Positions 1 through 9,908 of a stretch of 64,000 nt of DNA are shown here, in pieces (position 1 is the first letter of the stretch; each line of letters starts with the position of its first letter). This stretch comes from Chthoniobacteraceae bacterium. GTDB taxonomy: Bacteria; Verrucomicrobiota; Verrucomicrobiia; Chthoniobacterales; Chthoniobacteraceae. The stretch spans positions 496,001 to 560,000 of the forward strand of contig JAQGOL010000035.1 in NCBI GenBank assembly GCA_028293625.1. Direction: 5' to 3'. The notes under the pieces were generated by a model. That model had not been told where the DNA came from and searched no databases. It saw nothing but the letters and a program-made list of their open reading frames with translations. The position numbers were made by a program, and so were the translations under genes.

Positions 1-2
1 AT

Positions 3-1508
3 CTGTCGGCGTGGAGTATCAAGGATTTTGACGCAAGCCCTCTGATGGATCAGTGGACTTTTAATGATGCGCTCTGGGCGAATTATTTGGGTGGTCTTGT
101 AGAATACGCAAACTCGATTGATCCGGCCACGCCGTGCGGCATTGTCGGCGGCCAGGCTCCAAGCGCTTTTGGCGGCTACGATTATGCCAGGCTGATGCGC
201 AAGGTGCAATTCATTGAGTCGTACAATCTCGGATCCTCACAGGCCATCATTCGGTCCTTTAATCCACATAATGCGCTGCCGGCCGTGACGAGTTGTTTTC
301 ATCAATCCGTTGACGATGACATCTGGCAGGCGTGGTATTATATAGCTCACGGCAACCGGGGACACATCGGCTGGGTGGAGAACTGGTTTGATGGGAAGAC
401 TCCAAAGGATTGGCACGAGCAGGTTGCCCCGACTTATCTGGAGGTAGCCAATAAGATAAGTCCATTGATGAGCGGGGCGGAATGGCTTCACGATGGTGTG
501 GCTGTTTATTATAGCCATCCATCGATCCAGCTTGGCTGGATACTGGACGCTGAAGCCCACGGCAAAACCTGGGTTAACCGCAACAATGACGAGAAACTCA
601 GCAGCTCAAGCCATGTCCGGCATGCTTGGGAGAACATGCTGCGGGATTCCGGCTTTCAATATAACTATCTAAGTTATGTCGATGTAATTCAGAAAGGGAT
701 TCCCGCAGAGTATAAAGTGCTCATTCTTCCAGCCTGCCTTTGCCTTTCCGATGCGGAGGCCCGCCAGATCAAGGCGTTTTGCCAGCGTGGCGGCACGGTG
801 ATCGCAGATTATCTGCCTGGCGTATGGGATCAGCATGGAAAGGGACGTGCCGATGGCGGTGCGCTCGATGAAATGTTCGGAACACATCATGACTCAGCTC
901 TTCATGCGAGCGATATCTTTGGCGGAAAGTTATGGGTCGAGGTCGATCAGGACGCTAACTTTTCGTGGAAGAGTTATGAGGAGTTTCTAACCAATAAGAA
1001 CACGTGCATCAAGGAGACGAGCGGTTTTTATAGAGCGGTGCGCGCGCTGCCCGTCGATAAGGTAAACCATTTCGGGCGCGGCACGGCAGTGCTCATGAAT
1101 CTTTCTCCCCAGTGGTACAATGCGTATCGCACAGCCGGGGCCGCTGCCTCCGCCAAACGCGGCGTGTTCATGCATCATCTTTCCGATGCGGGAATCACTC
1201 CCCGTGTTCGGCTTAAATCCGCCGATGAAAGCACGCACGGTTATGAGATGACTTACTGGGCCAAGGCGGCAGGCAGCTCGAAAAGAACGATTCTTTTTCT
1301 CTGTTTGAATCCTGAGATTAGCGGAACGGCACTTGGAGGCGGAAACTCGGTTGGCTTAAAATCGGCGCTCGTGCCTGTTACCTTGCAATTTGCAAAGGAA
1401 GTTCAATTGCGTGATGAGCGCACAGGCAAGGAGATGGGAAGCGGCAAAGAATTTTCCTTTGATTGGAAACAAAACGAAGCAGCTGTCGTTTCATTTGAAG
1501 GAAGTTAA
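3..1508 (+). CDS. GH42-like glycosidase, C-terminal part (5' truncated)
   Basis: The reading frame is open from the first bases of the window, so the N-terminus lies outside it; the first internal Met is at base 45 but is not the real start. The visible part begins at the end of a TIM-barrel-like region. It continues into a domain like the beta-galactosidase trimerisation domain, an amidotransferase-like fold with strings such as VLILPACLCLSDAEARQIKAF and GGTVIADYLPG, and ends in a small beta-rich domain. Family knowledge suggests a secreted or periplasmic glycoside hydrolase of the GH42 type, but the catalytic acid residues may lie outside the window, so substrate and activity cannot be stated. 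The gene converges on the oxidoreductase, and the last 4 bases overlap. Confidence 0.7.
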   Translation: MSAWSIKDFDASPLMDQWTFNDALWANYLGGLVEYANSIDPATPCGIVGGQAPSAFGGYDYARLMRKVQFIESYNLGSSQAIIRSFNPHNALPAVTSCFHQSVDDDIWQAWYYIAHGNRGHIGWVENWFDGKTPKDWHEQVAPTYLEVANKISPLMSGAEWLHDGVAVYYSHPSIQLGWILDAEAHGKTWVNRNNDEKLSSSSHVRHAWENMLRDSGFQYNYLSYVDVIQKGIPAEYKVLILPACLCLSDAEARQIKAFCQRGGTVIADYLPGVWDQHGKGRADGGALDEMFGTHHDSALHASDIFGGKLWVEVDQDANFSWKSYEEFLTNKNTCIKETSGFYRAVRALPVDKVNHFGRGTAVLMNLSPQWYNAYRTAGAAASAKRGVFMHHLSDAGITPRVRLKSADESTHGYEMTYWAKAAGSSKRTILFLCLNPEISGTALGGGNSVGLKSALVPVTLQFAKEVQLRDERTGKEMGSGKEFSFDWKQNEAAVVSFEGS

Positions 1509-2779
1509 GCTGAACCGATTTTTACCGGACGGCCCGTTTTAACTGATTCGTAGATGGCTGTGACAACACGCATATCGGCGAGGCCTTCTTCGCCGGGAGT
1601 CCTCGGCTCTTTGTTATTCAGAATGCACTGCGAGAAGTGATCAAACTCGGCAGTGAACTGATTAATCTCCTTGATTTCCAATTGCGATTTGCGCGGTCCG
1701 AAATCCTTGCCGCCGGATTCTTTAACCATCACCCGCTGCCCCTGATAAGAGAACGCCGGATCCATTTCAATAAAGCCTCTCGTGCAAACGACGCGGTAAA
1801 ACTCGCTACGCGCCGTGCCAAATGAACATTCGCACATGGCCAGGACGCCGGAAGGAAAACGCATGGTGAATGAAACGCTTTCGGGAACTTCGCGAAAACG
1901 CGGATCGCCCGCGGGCTGCTGGGCAAACGCGGTGACTTCAACGGGCTCCTCCCCGGTGCAATAGCGGGCGGCGTTGATGGAATAGACTCCTACATCGCCA
2001 ACCGGGCCGCCGCCCAGCTTTGAGCTGAGCCTGATATTGGGAGCCGAAACATCCTGGCAGTTGCCTGATGAGAAAGTCCTGAGTTCGCCAAGAGTTTTTG
2101 TTTTACAGAGCTCCATCACCGCCAGGTTTGCGGGTTCGTAATGAAGCCGGTAAGCAATCATCAGTTTGCGATCCGCCTTCTTGGCCGCCGCGATCATGTT
2201 CTCGCATTCAACCACGGTGGGAGCCATCGGCTTTTCGCAAAGGACATGTTTGCCGGCCTGGAGCGCGCGAATGGTATATTCGGCATGCATGGAGTTCGGC
2301 AGGACGATATAGACAATGTCAATTGCAGGATCGTCGATGATGCGGTCGAAGTTATCGTAATTATAGATCGATTTTTCTTCGATATGATAAGCTTTCGCAA
2401 CCGTGCGTGCCTTATCCAAGTGACCGCTTACCAGTGCGACAGGAACCGAGTATTTGCATTGGGCAAAAGCGGGCATCACCTGCCCCAATGTGAGTTCTCC
2501 CAGGCCGACAACCGCCCAGCCCATTTTTTTTACCACCGGCTTTGGTATCGGCAGCTCCGGCGGCTGCGCATCCGGCGGGGCAAGCGGGACTTCTTGGTTT
2601 GAGGCGGCGCCAATCCCTTGCGCAGGTCGGTTGGGGCCGGGTGGCTCGGCCGCGGCGGTGATGGCGCTGCCGGCAAAAGCCGAAGCAGTGCTGATGGCGG
2701 CCACTTTCATAAACTGGCGCCGATCGATAGGAAAGGGCTGCTCCGGGGATGCAATGCGGGTCGGTTCGGTATGCGGCAT
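1505..2779 (-). CDS. Tat-exported Gfo/Idh/MocA-family oxidoreductase
   Basis: This 424-residue NAD(P)-dependent oxidoreductase has a twin-arginine signal at its start (DRRQFMKVAAI followed by an Ala-rich hydrophobic stretch). A Pro-rich linker follows to about residue 80, then a Rossmann domain (WAVVGLGELTLGQVMPAF) with the family motif CEKPMAPT, and a C-terminal alpha/beta substrate domain. Proteins of this type often act on sugars or inositols; a Tat signal implies export with the cofactor already bound. The ATG at 2779 puts the twin arginine about 20 residues in. The gene is divergent from the hybrid kinase and convergent with the glycosidase, suggesting a shared carbohydrate role. The substrate is unknown. 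Confidence 0.88.
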   Translation of the reverse strand: MPHTEPTRIASPEQPFPIDRRQFMKVAAISTASAFAGSAITAAAEPPGPNRPAQGIGAASNQEVPLAPPDAQPPELPIPKPVVKKMGWAVVGLGELTLGQVMPAFAQCKYSVPVALVSGHLDKARTVAKAYHIEEKSIYNYDNFDRIIDDPAIDIVYIVLPNSMHAEYTIRALQAGKHVLCEKPMAPTVVECENMIAAAKKADRKLMIAYRLHYEPANLAVMELCKTKTLGELRTFSSGNCQDVSAPNIRLSSKLGGGPVGDVGVYSINAARYCTGEEPVEVTAFAQQPAGDPRFREVPESVSFTMRFPSGVLAMCECSFGTARSEFYRVVCTRGFIEMDPAFSYQGQRVMVKESGGKDFGPRKSQLEIKEINQFTAEFDHFSQCILNNKEPRTPGEEGLADMRVVTAIYESVKTGRPVKIGSA

Positions 2780-2835
2780 GCTTCCGTTACGGAAAAGACA
2801 CTGCTTTCGGTTGCGCCACTTGCCTGGACTTTTAA

Positions 2836-5800
2836 TTGATCAGGCGTGTTGGATTCTTCAAAAGACGTGCTTACGTGGGAGCTCGCTTTTTCCCCAATGA
2901 TTTTTTGGTAATTTCCCATCTCTTGAACCGCGAAGCTGTTTTCTTATCCACCCCTGAGAATGCGCTCGAAGAGGTTGTGCAGACCCGTGAGGAGACGGGT
3001 CGGCGCAACGCTTTATTTACAGCGTTGTATGAAGCAGTACGTCCATTACGCAAACCTGAGGAGATCGTTTCCGTTGCGGCTCGTCTGCTTGGAGAGCATT
3101 TTAAAGCGGACCGCTGTTCTTATGCAGAGGTAAACGCTGAGGGAACACACGCCACGGTGCTGCCGGATTGGACAAGGGGGGTGCCGTCCATTTCGGGGGT
3201 CCATCCTCTTGTTTCCTACGGCTCTGAGATGGCTGGCGAACTGCGCGCCGGCCGCACAGTCGTCCTTGAAGACGCTGAACGCAGCCCGCTAACGGGCCTG
3301 GCCGGGACGGATGCTTCATACAAGGCAATTCTCACCCGTTCGGCGCTGAACGTCCCTTTGTTAAAGGATGGAAAGCTTGGGGCTATTTTTTTCCTGAACT
3401 GCCGGGTGGCGCGTTACTGGACTCCGGGTGAGGTGGCGCTGGCCGAACAAATGGCCGAGCAGATCCGGAGCATCTTGGAGGCTGCCCGCGCCACGATGGC
3501 GTTGAGTGAAAGTGAAGGCCGCTTCAGGCGGGTCATCGAGCAGACGTCCGATGGGGTCTTCATGGCGGAAGGCGATGGCACGGTGACTTATGTCAACGAT
3601 GCAGGCTGCCAGCTTGTGGGAGCTTCCCGGGAACAAATTCTCGGCATGCGGATGCACGATTTTATCAGCGCCGGCCAGCGGCAGGAGCTCGCGGCTTGTT
3701 TTGAGCGCCAGCAGCCAGGGCAATCCGAGCGCCGCTTCTGGCAGGTGTTGCGCGCGGATGGTTCGTATTTCACCGCCGAACTCAGCTTCCAGATTTACTC
3801 CGATGGGCGCTCGATTGCCTTCATGCGGGACGTAGCCGAGCAGGTGAAATCCGAGGAGCAGGCAAAGGTGATCCTTGAGAGCATTAGTGACGCATTCTTT
3901 GCGGTCGATCGCAGCTGGCGCTTCACTTACCTCAACTCGCAGGCTGAACTCCTTTTGAGCCCGACACCGGGAAGTCTGCTTGGGAAAAACATGTGGGAAA
4001 TGTTTCCCGGTTTAATCGGAAGCGTCTTTGAAAAAATCTACCGGCGTTCGGCCAACGAGCGGATCGCCCTCTCCATTACCTCATTTTACCCGGATCATGG
4101 ACGTTGGTACGAAGTCCATTGTTATCCCGCGGCAGCCGGTCTCTCCATTTACTTTCGCGACGTCACGGCACGCAAACAAGCCGAGGAAGCCCAGCGGCAT
4201 CTTTCAGAACAATGGCGCCTTGCCTTGGACGCAGCCCAACTCGGCACCTGGCATCTCGATCCGGCTACGCATGAGCTCACCGTGGATGACCGCATAAAGG
4301 CCATCTTCGGCGTCGAAGGCAAGCGACTCGATTACCCCACGGCGTTTTCCATCGTACATCCCGAGGATCAGGCGCGCGTGGCCGCAGCCATTCGGGAGGC
4401 CACCAATCCCGAGGATCCGCGGCTTTATTCCGATGAACATCGCATTGTTCATCCCGATGGGACCGTGCGTTGGATTTTCTCCTGTGGCCGGGCAAATTTC
4501 GCAGGCGAGGGGAGTGAGCGGCACCTTGTCAGTCTTGATGGAGTTGCCTCCGACATTACCGATCGCAAACTGGGCGAGAAAGCGTTGCGCGATGGCGAGC
4601 AGCGTCTGCGTGAGGCCCACGACCTTCTGGAGGGCATTACCGAAGGAACCGAGGAGCTGATCGCTTCCCTTGATGTGAATTTTTGTTATACGGCGGCGAA
4701 TAAAGCTTATCGGAGCGAATTCAAACGCCTCTTTGGTTCGGAAGCAAAAGTCGGCGTCAGCATGATTGAAGCGCTTGCGCATCTGCCGGAGGATCAAAAA
4801 AATGCGGTGGCTCTCTGGGGACGCGCCCTGGCAGGCGAGAATGTGATTGCGACGGCGGAGTTTGGCGACCGCGATCGCGAACGGCGGGTATTTGATCTGC
4901 GTTTTTATCCGCTTCGCGACGCGCGGGGAGTCATTGTCGGTGCGGGCGAGATTGCAAGTGACGTAACGGAGCGGACACGGATGGTTTCCAAGATGGAAGA
5001 ACAAGCGATTGCCTTGCGGGAGGCGGACAGGCGCAAGGATGAGTTTCTGGCGATGCTTGCACACGAGTTACGCAACCCGCTGGCAAGTGTAAGCACGGCG
5101 GTGACGTTGCTGGAGGAGGAAAGCGCGGAAACGCCCAATCGTAACTGGGCGATCGACGTGATCCGGCGGCAGAGCGCCCAGCTTGCGCGTCTGGTGGATG
5201 ATCTGCTCGATGTCTCAAGGATCACACGGGGCCGGATCGAGCTGCGCAAGCAGCTCCTTGATGCCGCCACGGTTCTTGATCATGCCTCGCAGGTCACCGT
5301 GCCTTTGATCGCGCAACGGGGGCATACATTAAGGTCTTCATTTCCACACGGTGTTCTGTGGCTTGAAGCGGATTCCACCCGACTTGAGCAGATCGTGGTC
5401 AACCTGCTCACCAACGCCGCCAAATACACCGAACCCGGCGGACAACTCTGGTTGGAAGGACGGCGTGAAGGCAATGCGCGCACCGGCGAAATCGTGCTCA
5501 CCGTGCGCGATTCAGGAATCGGGATTGCGCCGGAGAAGATCGGGCAAATGTTTGAACTATTTGTTCAGGGCGAACGTTCAGCGGCGCGTTCGGAGGGAGG
5601 GTTGGGGATAGGGCTAACGGTGGTGCGTGGCTTGTGCGAACTGCATGGCGGCTCAATCAGTGCGGAATCGGCCGGGGAGGGCGCTGGCAGCACGTTTACG
5701 GTGCGTCTTCCGGCAGCCGCGGGTCCCGCGAAGACGGCCGTTGTTGAGACGGGCCATCGCGCGCCAAGCGGAGAAGGCACCGGCCTGCGTGTGCTAATTG

Positions 5801-6150
5801 TCGAGGACAACGTCGATACCGCGGTTGGCCTGGGCCGATTGTTGTATCGGCGCGGTTACGGAACTGAGCTGGTGCACGATGGCCCCGCCGCAGTGGAAGC
5901 CGCGTGCACATACATGCCTGATGTGGTCCTGCTCGACATCGGATTACCCGGAATGGACGGGTATGAAGTGGCGGCCCGCTTGCGCCTCTCCGAGTGTTGC
6001 CAGCCGCTGATCATCGCGATTTCCGGTTATGGTCAGGATGAAGATCGGTTGCGCTCTCACAGAGCCGGGTTTGATTATCATCTGGTTAAACCGGTCGACT
6101 TTGAAGAACTCCAGCGGCTGATTTCTGAGAACGTACAGAACCGCTATTAA
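2836..6150 (+). CDS. hybrid sensor histidine kinase (GAF, four PAS, HisKA, HATPase, REC)
   Basis: A large signalling kinase of about 1100 residues. From the N-terminus: a GAF domain (about 50-200), PAS repeats at about 228-335, 345-450, 462-580 and 600-712, the dimerisation/phosphoacceptor region with AHELRNPLA (His743), an HATPase with NLLTNAAKY and DSGIGI, and a receiver with LLDIGLPGMDG (Asp1034). No transmembrane segment is seen, so it should be cytoplasmic and sense a soluble ligand, redox state or light. The start is unclear: the first codon here is TTG and no ATG occurs for about 130 codons, so a TTG or GTG between 2836 and about 2990 must be used. No DNA-binding output partner is adjacent. 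Confidence 0.88.
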   Translation: MIRRVGFFKRRAYVGARFFPNDFLVISHLLNREAVFLSTPENALEEVVQTREETGRRNALFTALYEAVRPLRKPEEIVSVAARLLGEHFKADRCSYAEVNAEGTHATVLPDWTRGVPSISGVHPLVSYGSEMAGELRAGRTVVLEDAERSPLTGLAGTDASYKAILTRSALNVPLLKDGKLGAIFFLNCRVARYWTPGEVALAEQMAEQIRSILEAARATMALSESEGRFRRVIEQTSDGVFMAEGDGTVTYVNDAGCQLVGASREQILGMRMHDFISAGQRQELAACFERQQPGQSERRFWQVLRADGSYFTAELSFQIYSDGRSIAFMRDVAEQVKSEEQAKVILESISDAFFAVDRSWRFTYLNSQAELLLSPTPGSLLGKNMWEMFPGLIGSVFEKIYRRSANERIALSITSFYPDHGRWYEVHCYPAAAGLSIYFRDVTARKQAEEAQRHLSEQWRLALDAAQLGTWHLDPATHELTVDDRIKAIFGVEGKRLDYPTAFSIVHPEDQARVAAAIREATNPEDPRLYSDEHRIVHPDGTVRWIFSCGRANFAGEGSERHLVSLDGVASDITDRKLGEKALRDGEQRLREAHDLLEGITEGTEELIASLDVNFCYTAANKAYRSEFKRLFGSEAKVGVSMIEALAHLPEDQKNAVALWGRALAGENVIATAEFGDRDRERRVFDLRFYPLRDARGVIVGAGEIASDVTERTRMVSKMEEQAIALREADRRKDEFLAMLAHELRNPLASVSTAVTLLEEESAETPNRNWAIDVIRRQSAQLARLVDDLLDVSRITRGRIELRKQLLDAATVLDHASQVTVPLIAQRGHTLRSSFPHGVLWLEADSTRLEQIVVNLLTNAAKYTEPGGQLWLEGRREGNARTGEIVLTVRDSGIGIAPEKIGQMFELFVQGERSAARSEGGLGIGLTVVRGLCELHGGSISAESAGEGAGSTFTVRLPAAAGPAKTAVVETGHRAPSGEGTGLRVLIVEDNVDTAVGLGRLLYRRGYGTELVHDGPAAVEAACTYMPDVVLLDIGLPGMDGYEVAARLRLSECCQPLIIAISGYGQDEDRLRSHRAGFDYHLVKPVDFEELQRLISENVQNRY

Positions 6151-6232
6151 GAGCGGGTTGGATCGCTCTCCAAGCGGGACGGCCTGCTATTCTTGCATTT
6201 GAAGAACACCGATTTAGCGGCATCGTTCGCCG

Positions 6233-7084
6233 ATGCAGACCGACTTGAATGCGACGCGCGAGCCCCGGCGTCTTGCCCTGATTGACCTTGATGACACATT
6301 GCTTGGACCGGGCAAACAAATCAGCTCGGCCAACAGGAAGGCGATCGATCACCTGCGTATGGCGGGATTTGAAGTGGCCATCGCCTCGGGCCGGCTGCAC
6401 CAGAACATTGTCCGCTTCGACGAACCAATTGGAGGAATGGGTTGGGTGGTCTCTTCACAGGGAGCGGTTGTGCGTCACGCCAGAACCAATGAATTGCTTT
6501 ATGAAGTCGCGCTTTTGGAAAAAGAAGCGCTTGAGATCTATGCCGCCGCCCGCAGCGCCCAGCTCTCGATTATCGTTTATCATCGCGACGGAGTTTTCAT
6601 CGAGCAGGAATCCGAGTGGACGCGGCTTTATGGGGAGCGGGCAGGGTGGATGCCGGAACTGGTGGATCTCTCAAAGTTGGCAGCTTCCGGAGTGCAAAAA
6701 GTTCTCCTTGCCCAATCCAAAGCGGCCATGGCGTCGATGCGATCCGGCCTGGAAATCAGTTTCGGAAAAAGATTCTACCTTGTTGAAACCGACTCGGAAA
6801 TCACGGAGGTCCTTTCCCTGCGCGCCAACAAGATGTTTGGCGCCGAAGCGGTGGCGCGCAAACTGGCTGTTGATCGCTGCAACGTGGTCGCTTTTGGGGA
6901 TGGCTATAACGATGTGGAACTTCTCTCCTGGTCGGGTTTCTCGGTCGCCATGGCGCATGGCCGCCCGGAAGCCCAAAAAGCGGCGACCCGGATCAGCCCG
7001 CCCGGCCCCCCTGAAACGGCGTTTGCCCGCGCTGTCGCGCTGATGCTCAGAGAAACAGGCGACCGGCCGGTTGCGCAGCGGTGA
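6233..7084 (+). CDS. HAD-superfamily hydrolase, Cof/IIB type
   Basis: A 283-residue phosphatase of the HAD superfamily, Cof-like (IIB) class. Motif I is DLDDT at 18-22 (nucleophile Asp18, acid/base Asp20), motif II is the Ser of IASGR, and motif IV is GDGYND at 222-227 (Asp223, Asp227). The C2B cap lies between motifs II and IV. Members usually dephosphorylate sugar phosphates, nucleotides or PLP in the cytoplasm; the sequence does not fix the substrate. The gene follows the hybrid kinase by 82 bp on the same strand and converges on the pseudopilin operon. Confidence 0.88.
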   Translation: MQTDLNATREPRRLALIDLDDTLLGPGKQISSANRKAIDHLRMAGFEVAIASGRLHQNIVRFDEPIGGMGWVVSSQGAVVRHARTNELLYEVALLEKEALEIYAAARSAQLSIIVYHRDGVFIEQESEWTRLYGERAGWMPELVDLSKLAASGVQKVLLAQSKAAMASMRSGLEISFGKRFYLVETDSEITEVLSLRANKMFGAEAVARKLAVDRCNVVAFGDGYNDVELLSWSGFSVAMAHGRPEAQKAATRISPPGPPETAFARAVALMLRETGDRPVAQR

Positions 7085-7137
7085 ATAACTCGACGTTCCT
7101 TCAGGCACGGCTGCAGAGAGCGCCTTATGCGGGGCGT

Positions 7138-9012
7138 TTAGAACCTAAGCCAGGAGCCGCGGGTGATCGTGACCGCGTCGAGACTGCCAGGTGGCGCTTT
7201 GCTCATGAATGAGTTGTCGAAGTTCCAGCGGCGGTTGGGAGGCGAGTAGATATTTCCCGTGTCCCACCTGCCGGTAAATATTTCGCTTCTGAACAACTCA
7301 ACCATTGAGCCGAAGTAAGTGCAGGTACTGGAATGCCAGTCTTCCAGAAACCGTGGATAATTGTTGGCACCGCCGGAGTATCCGTATTGAGCAGCGCCGG
7401 CGTGGGGATCGTCCGGACCGGGAATATAGCCTGAAGGCATAACGCCGGAGAGGAGCGCCACGTTGTAGGTCGTGTTGCTGGCGACGCGATTGTCGAGCTG
7501 ATCGTTTGCCCTGGAGTCATTCCAGGCATTGGAGAGGAGCATGACGGCATCGGCCATGATTGCCGCCGGTTTGCGCGTGTAACCAGGCACTGTGGGGCTT
7601 GCATCGTTGTCGGGGTTGCCGGTGCCATTGGCCGGAACGGCATTGGGATTGTTGGTGGTGCCGGTATTGAAATCGCCCTGCACGTAAACCGGATTCTGGC
7701 TGACGACACTTAGCCCGGCCGCGGGAAGCACGCCGCCATTTTGCAAGCGCACGGTTTTGGGTTGGGGATCCGATGCTGTAACCGGCGTGATGTCGTGAAT
7801 GTAGAGGACGCCATTGAATCCGGATGCGGCGTCAAGTGTTGGTATGAGGGTGCCAATGTTCACGTTTGCCACGTCCACCTTATAACCCTCGCGTTGGTCA
7901 TAGATCGTTGTCTTGCCGGTCACTGCCGATTTTATTAATTTTTCCTGATCAGGAGTAAGCTTCGTGCCGTTTTGAGTGGCCAGTGTCACCGCTGGAGTTG
8001 CCGTGGGACCGTTAATGGTGATGATGATCCCAGCCTGGTTGTAAAGGCGGCGCTTGGCGATTTGCGGAGGGTCCGGATTGAGCTTTCCATCGACAGGCGG
8101 CTCGATGAGCTCGCGCAGGCTGTCGTTGTTTTGATTCGCGTCGGAGTTGTTAATGACGCCGACCGGATCCGGGCCGAGCGGCTCGTATCGTTGCACCTGA
8201 TGGACTTGGGCATCGAAGCCGCCATTGGTATAGTCGGGCGGCGGAAGCGGGCCGGAGTAACTGCTCCATAAACTACTCCGTGGAGCTGGTATGTTATAAG
8301 GCGCCGGCTGATCTTCCGCGTAGTAGTGGCCGACATGGGAAACGTGATCCTGAAAAATCAGGTTGCTCACCGCCGGTGAGCCGCTTTGCCCGGCCATCAG
8401 GTAGAGGTTGGAGTTCGTATGCACGAGCCCGGAGATGATCATTGGCGCCGGCTTGTAGAGCTCAAGATCGTGTTCGTAAAAGAACATCGATTGAAAGAGC
8501 GGCACTTCAACATACGCGAAGCGGCGCTTTACTCCCGGATTGAGCGGAGCCCCGCGCGGCGAAGATTGCGAGACGCGCACGCTGGCGAGGTAATAAAACG
8601 AGTTGCCATGCCAGCCAGGATAACCTGGCACACTCGTCATCACGGGTACCGGCGTGGCTTTGGCCGAACCCATGGGCGTGCCATAACGATCGGTTGCCTG
8701 AACCGCGAGTCCTCCGTCCTTTTTTTTCGATGAATAGTCAAAGCCGGGAAGCGCCGGCGGATTGGAGATCTCCGCATCCTTTGTGGAAATTGGCGCGTCC
8801 TGGTTTTGCAGCCGCTTTTTCCAGATCCCAAATGCGTATTCGATGGCAGATTCGGCCGCGAGCCGGGCCTTTGCATAATCGCGGCCGCGATCACTCATTC
8901 GCGCTGTTGTTCCGGTCGTGCTGATGGCGATGCCAAGCGAGGTCGCAACAACCAATACCGCGATAAGGGCGGCGAGAAGTGTACCGCCCCGGGATTGGTT
9001 ATGGGTATGCAT
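7138..9012 (-). CDS. PilX-like secreted/pilus-associated protein
   Basis: This is the third and largest gene of a pseudopilin-like operon. The N-terminus is a short polar stretch with Gly-Gly (QSRGGTLLAALIAVLVVAT) followed by one hydrophobic helix, as in PilX-type minor pilins, and then a long Gly/Pro/Asn-rich extracellular region of about 560 residues without a recognised enzyme motif. The usual Glu5 of prepilins is absent. An ATG at 9012 is preferred; a TTG at 9018 overlapping the stop of the upstream gene is the alternative. It is probably inserted in the inner membrane or exposed by a type II or IV machinery that is not encoded in this window. Confidence 0.7.
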   Translation of the reverse strand: MHTHNQSRGGTLLAALIAVLVVATSLGIAISTTGTTARMSDRGRDYAKARLAAESAIEYAFGIWKKRLQNQDAPISTKDAEISNPPALPGFDYSSKKKDGGLAVQATDRYGTPMGSAKATPVPVMTSVPGYPGWHGNSFYYLASVRVSQSSPRGAPLNPGVKRRFAYVEVPLFQSMFFYEHDLELYKPAPMIISGLVHTNSNLYLMAGQSGSPAVSNLIFQDHVSHVGHYYAEDQPAPYNIPAPRSSLWSSYSGPLPPPDYTNGGFDAQVHQVQRYEPLGPDPVGVINNSDANQNNDSLRELIEPPVDGKLNPDPPQIAKRRLYNQAGIIITINGPTATPAVTLATQNGTKLTPDQEKLIKSAVTGKTTIYDQREGYKVDVANVNIGTLIPTLDAASGFNGVLYIHDITPVTASDPQPKTVRLQNGGVLPAAGLSVVSQNPVYVQGDFNTGTTNNPNAVPANGTGNPDNDASPTVPGYTRKPAAIMADAVMLLSNAWNDSRANDQLDNRVASNTTYNVALLSGVMPSGYIPGPDDPHAGAAQYGYSGGANNYPRFLEDWHSSTCTYFGSMVELFRSEIFTGRWDTGNIYSPPNRRWNFDNSFMSKAPPGSLDAVTITRGSWLRF

Positions 9013-9014
9013 TT

Positions 9015-9908
9015 TCAAGGAGTGATTTTTTGAGGACGCAACCGTGGCGTCATCATTGTTTGCACACGGACGAAGTTGGAAAACTCATTAAACTCCTGCT
9101 TTGCCATCCGATTTTCAAAACCGCTTGTGCGCACTCGCAAATCGATGTCCAGCCATCTGTCCAGTCCCACGGTTCTTATGGAAAAAGGAGTTATATCCGA
9201 ATTGCTGGTTCCAACCTGGTTCGAAATAAGAGCGTAATTGGCAACGTCGTTGAGGGCCGGGACCGGTTCAAAAGACCGGTAATGCCGCAACTCGCGGCGC
9301 GCGCCATTGGGCATCACGATCAGCGCTTCGCGATGGACGAGTTTTGCGCCTTTTGAAAAGGCCGGATCCCAGCTGATGGCTGTTCCAAGCGCCGAGTCCA
9401 AGGTGATCGTGACGGTTTTTACCGCCCCTTCGACAGCGCCGCCGGTCACGCGGGCAACCCGGGGACGCAGCTTGTCAGGTGCATCGTCGATGATCAGCAC
9501 GTCGCCTGATTTCGGAAGGGGCGGTGAAGCGATGGCGTCGGCTGAGAACGTGAGAGTAATCGAGGTTGCCGCAGCTGAAAGACCTTCTCCTCCAGGATGA
9601 GTGATCACATACGGATCGCCGACCAGCCGATCAAAACAGATCCCGGCCGCCGGGGAAACCGCCGGGGCTCCCGTGGTGTCGATGAGTTTCGGGACATAGA
9701 ATGAGCACTGAACGCCTTCTCCCAACGCATCGAGCGAACGTCGCAAGCTATTGTGGGAGTAGTTGATTGAGATGTTCTTTGCCAGCAAAGGAGCTCCCGT
9801 TTGCATCAGACAAAAGGCGAGTCCTGAAATCATCACTCCCATGGAGATGGAAACCAAAAGCTCAACCAAGGTAAACGCCGATCCTGGCCGGTGGCTTGTT
9901 TTAGTCAT
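9015..9908 (-). CDS. prepilin-type N-terminal protein (PilW/GspJ-like)
   Basis: A 297-residue protein with a canonical class III prepilin signal: a short basic leader, then FTLVELLVSISMGVMISGL, with Glu at position +5 of the mature protein. It should be cleaved by a prepilin peptidase and inserted as a minor pilin or pseudopilin. The rest is a beta-rich globular region of about 260 residues without a recognised motif. It overlaps the upstream pilin-like gene by 8 bp and its stop codon abuts the next gene, so the three are almost certainly co-transcribed. Confidence 0.8.
   Translation of the reverse strand: MTKTSHRPGSAFTLVELLVSISMGVMISGLAFCLMQTGAPLLAKNISINYSHNSLRRSLDALGEGVQCSFYVPKLIDTTGAPAVSPAAGICFDRLVGDPYVITHPGGEGLSAAATSITLTFSADAIASPPLPKSGDVLIIDDAPDKLRPRVARVTGGAVEGAVKTVTITLDSALGTAISWDPAFSKGAKLVHREALIVMPNGARRELRHYRSFEPVPALNDVANYALISNQVGTSNSDITPFSIRTVGLDRWLDIDLRVRTSGFENRMAKQEFNEFSNFVRVQTMMTPRLRPQKITP

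Noticed and set aside
4204-5064. A 286-codon minus-strand open frame inside the hybrid kinase gene.
   Set aside because: It is antisense to the PAS and HisKA regions, has no family pattern and no credible start.
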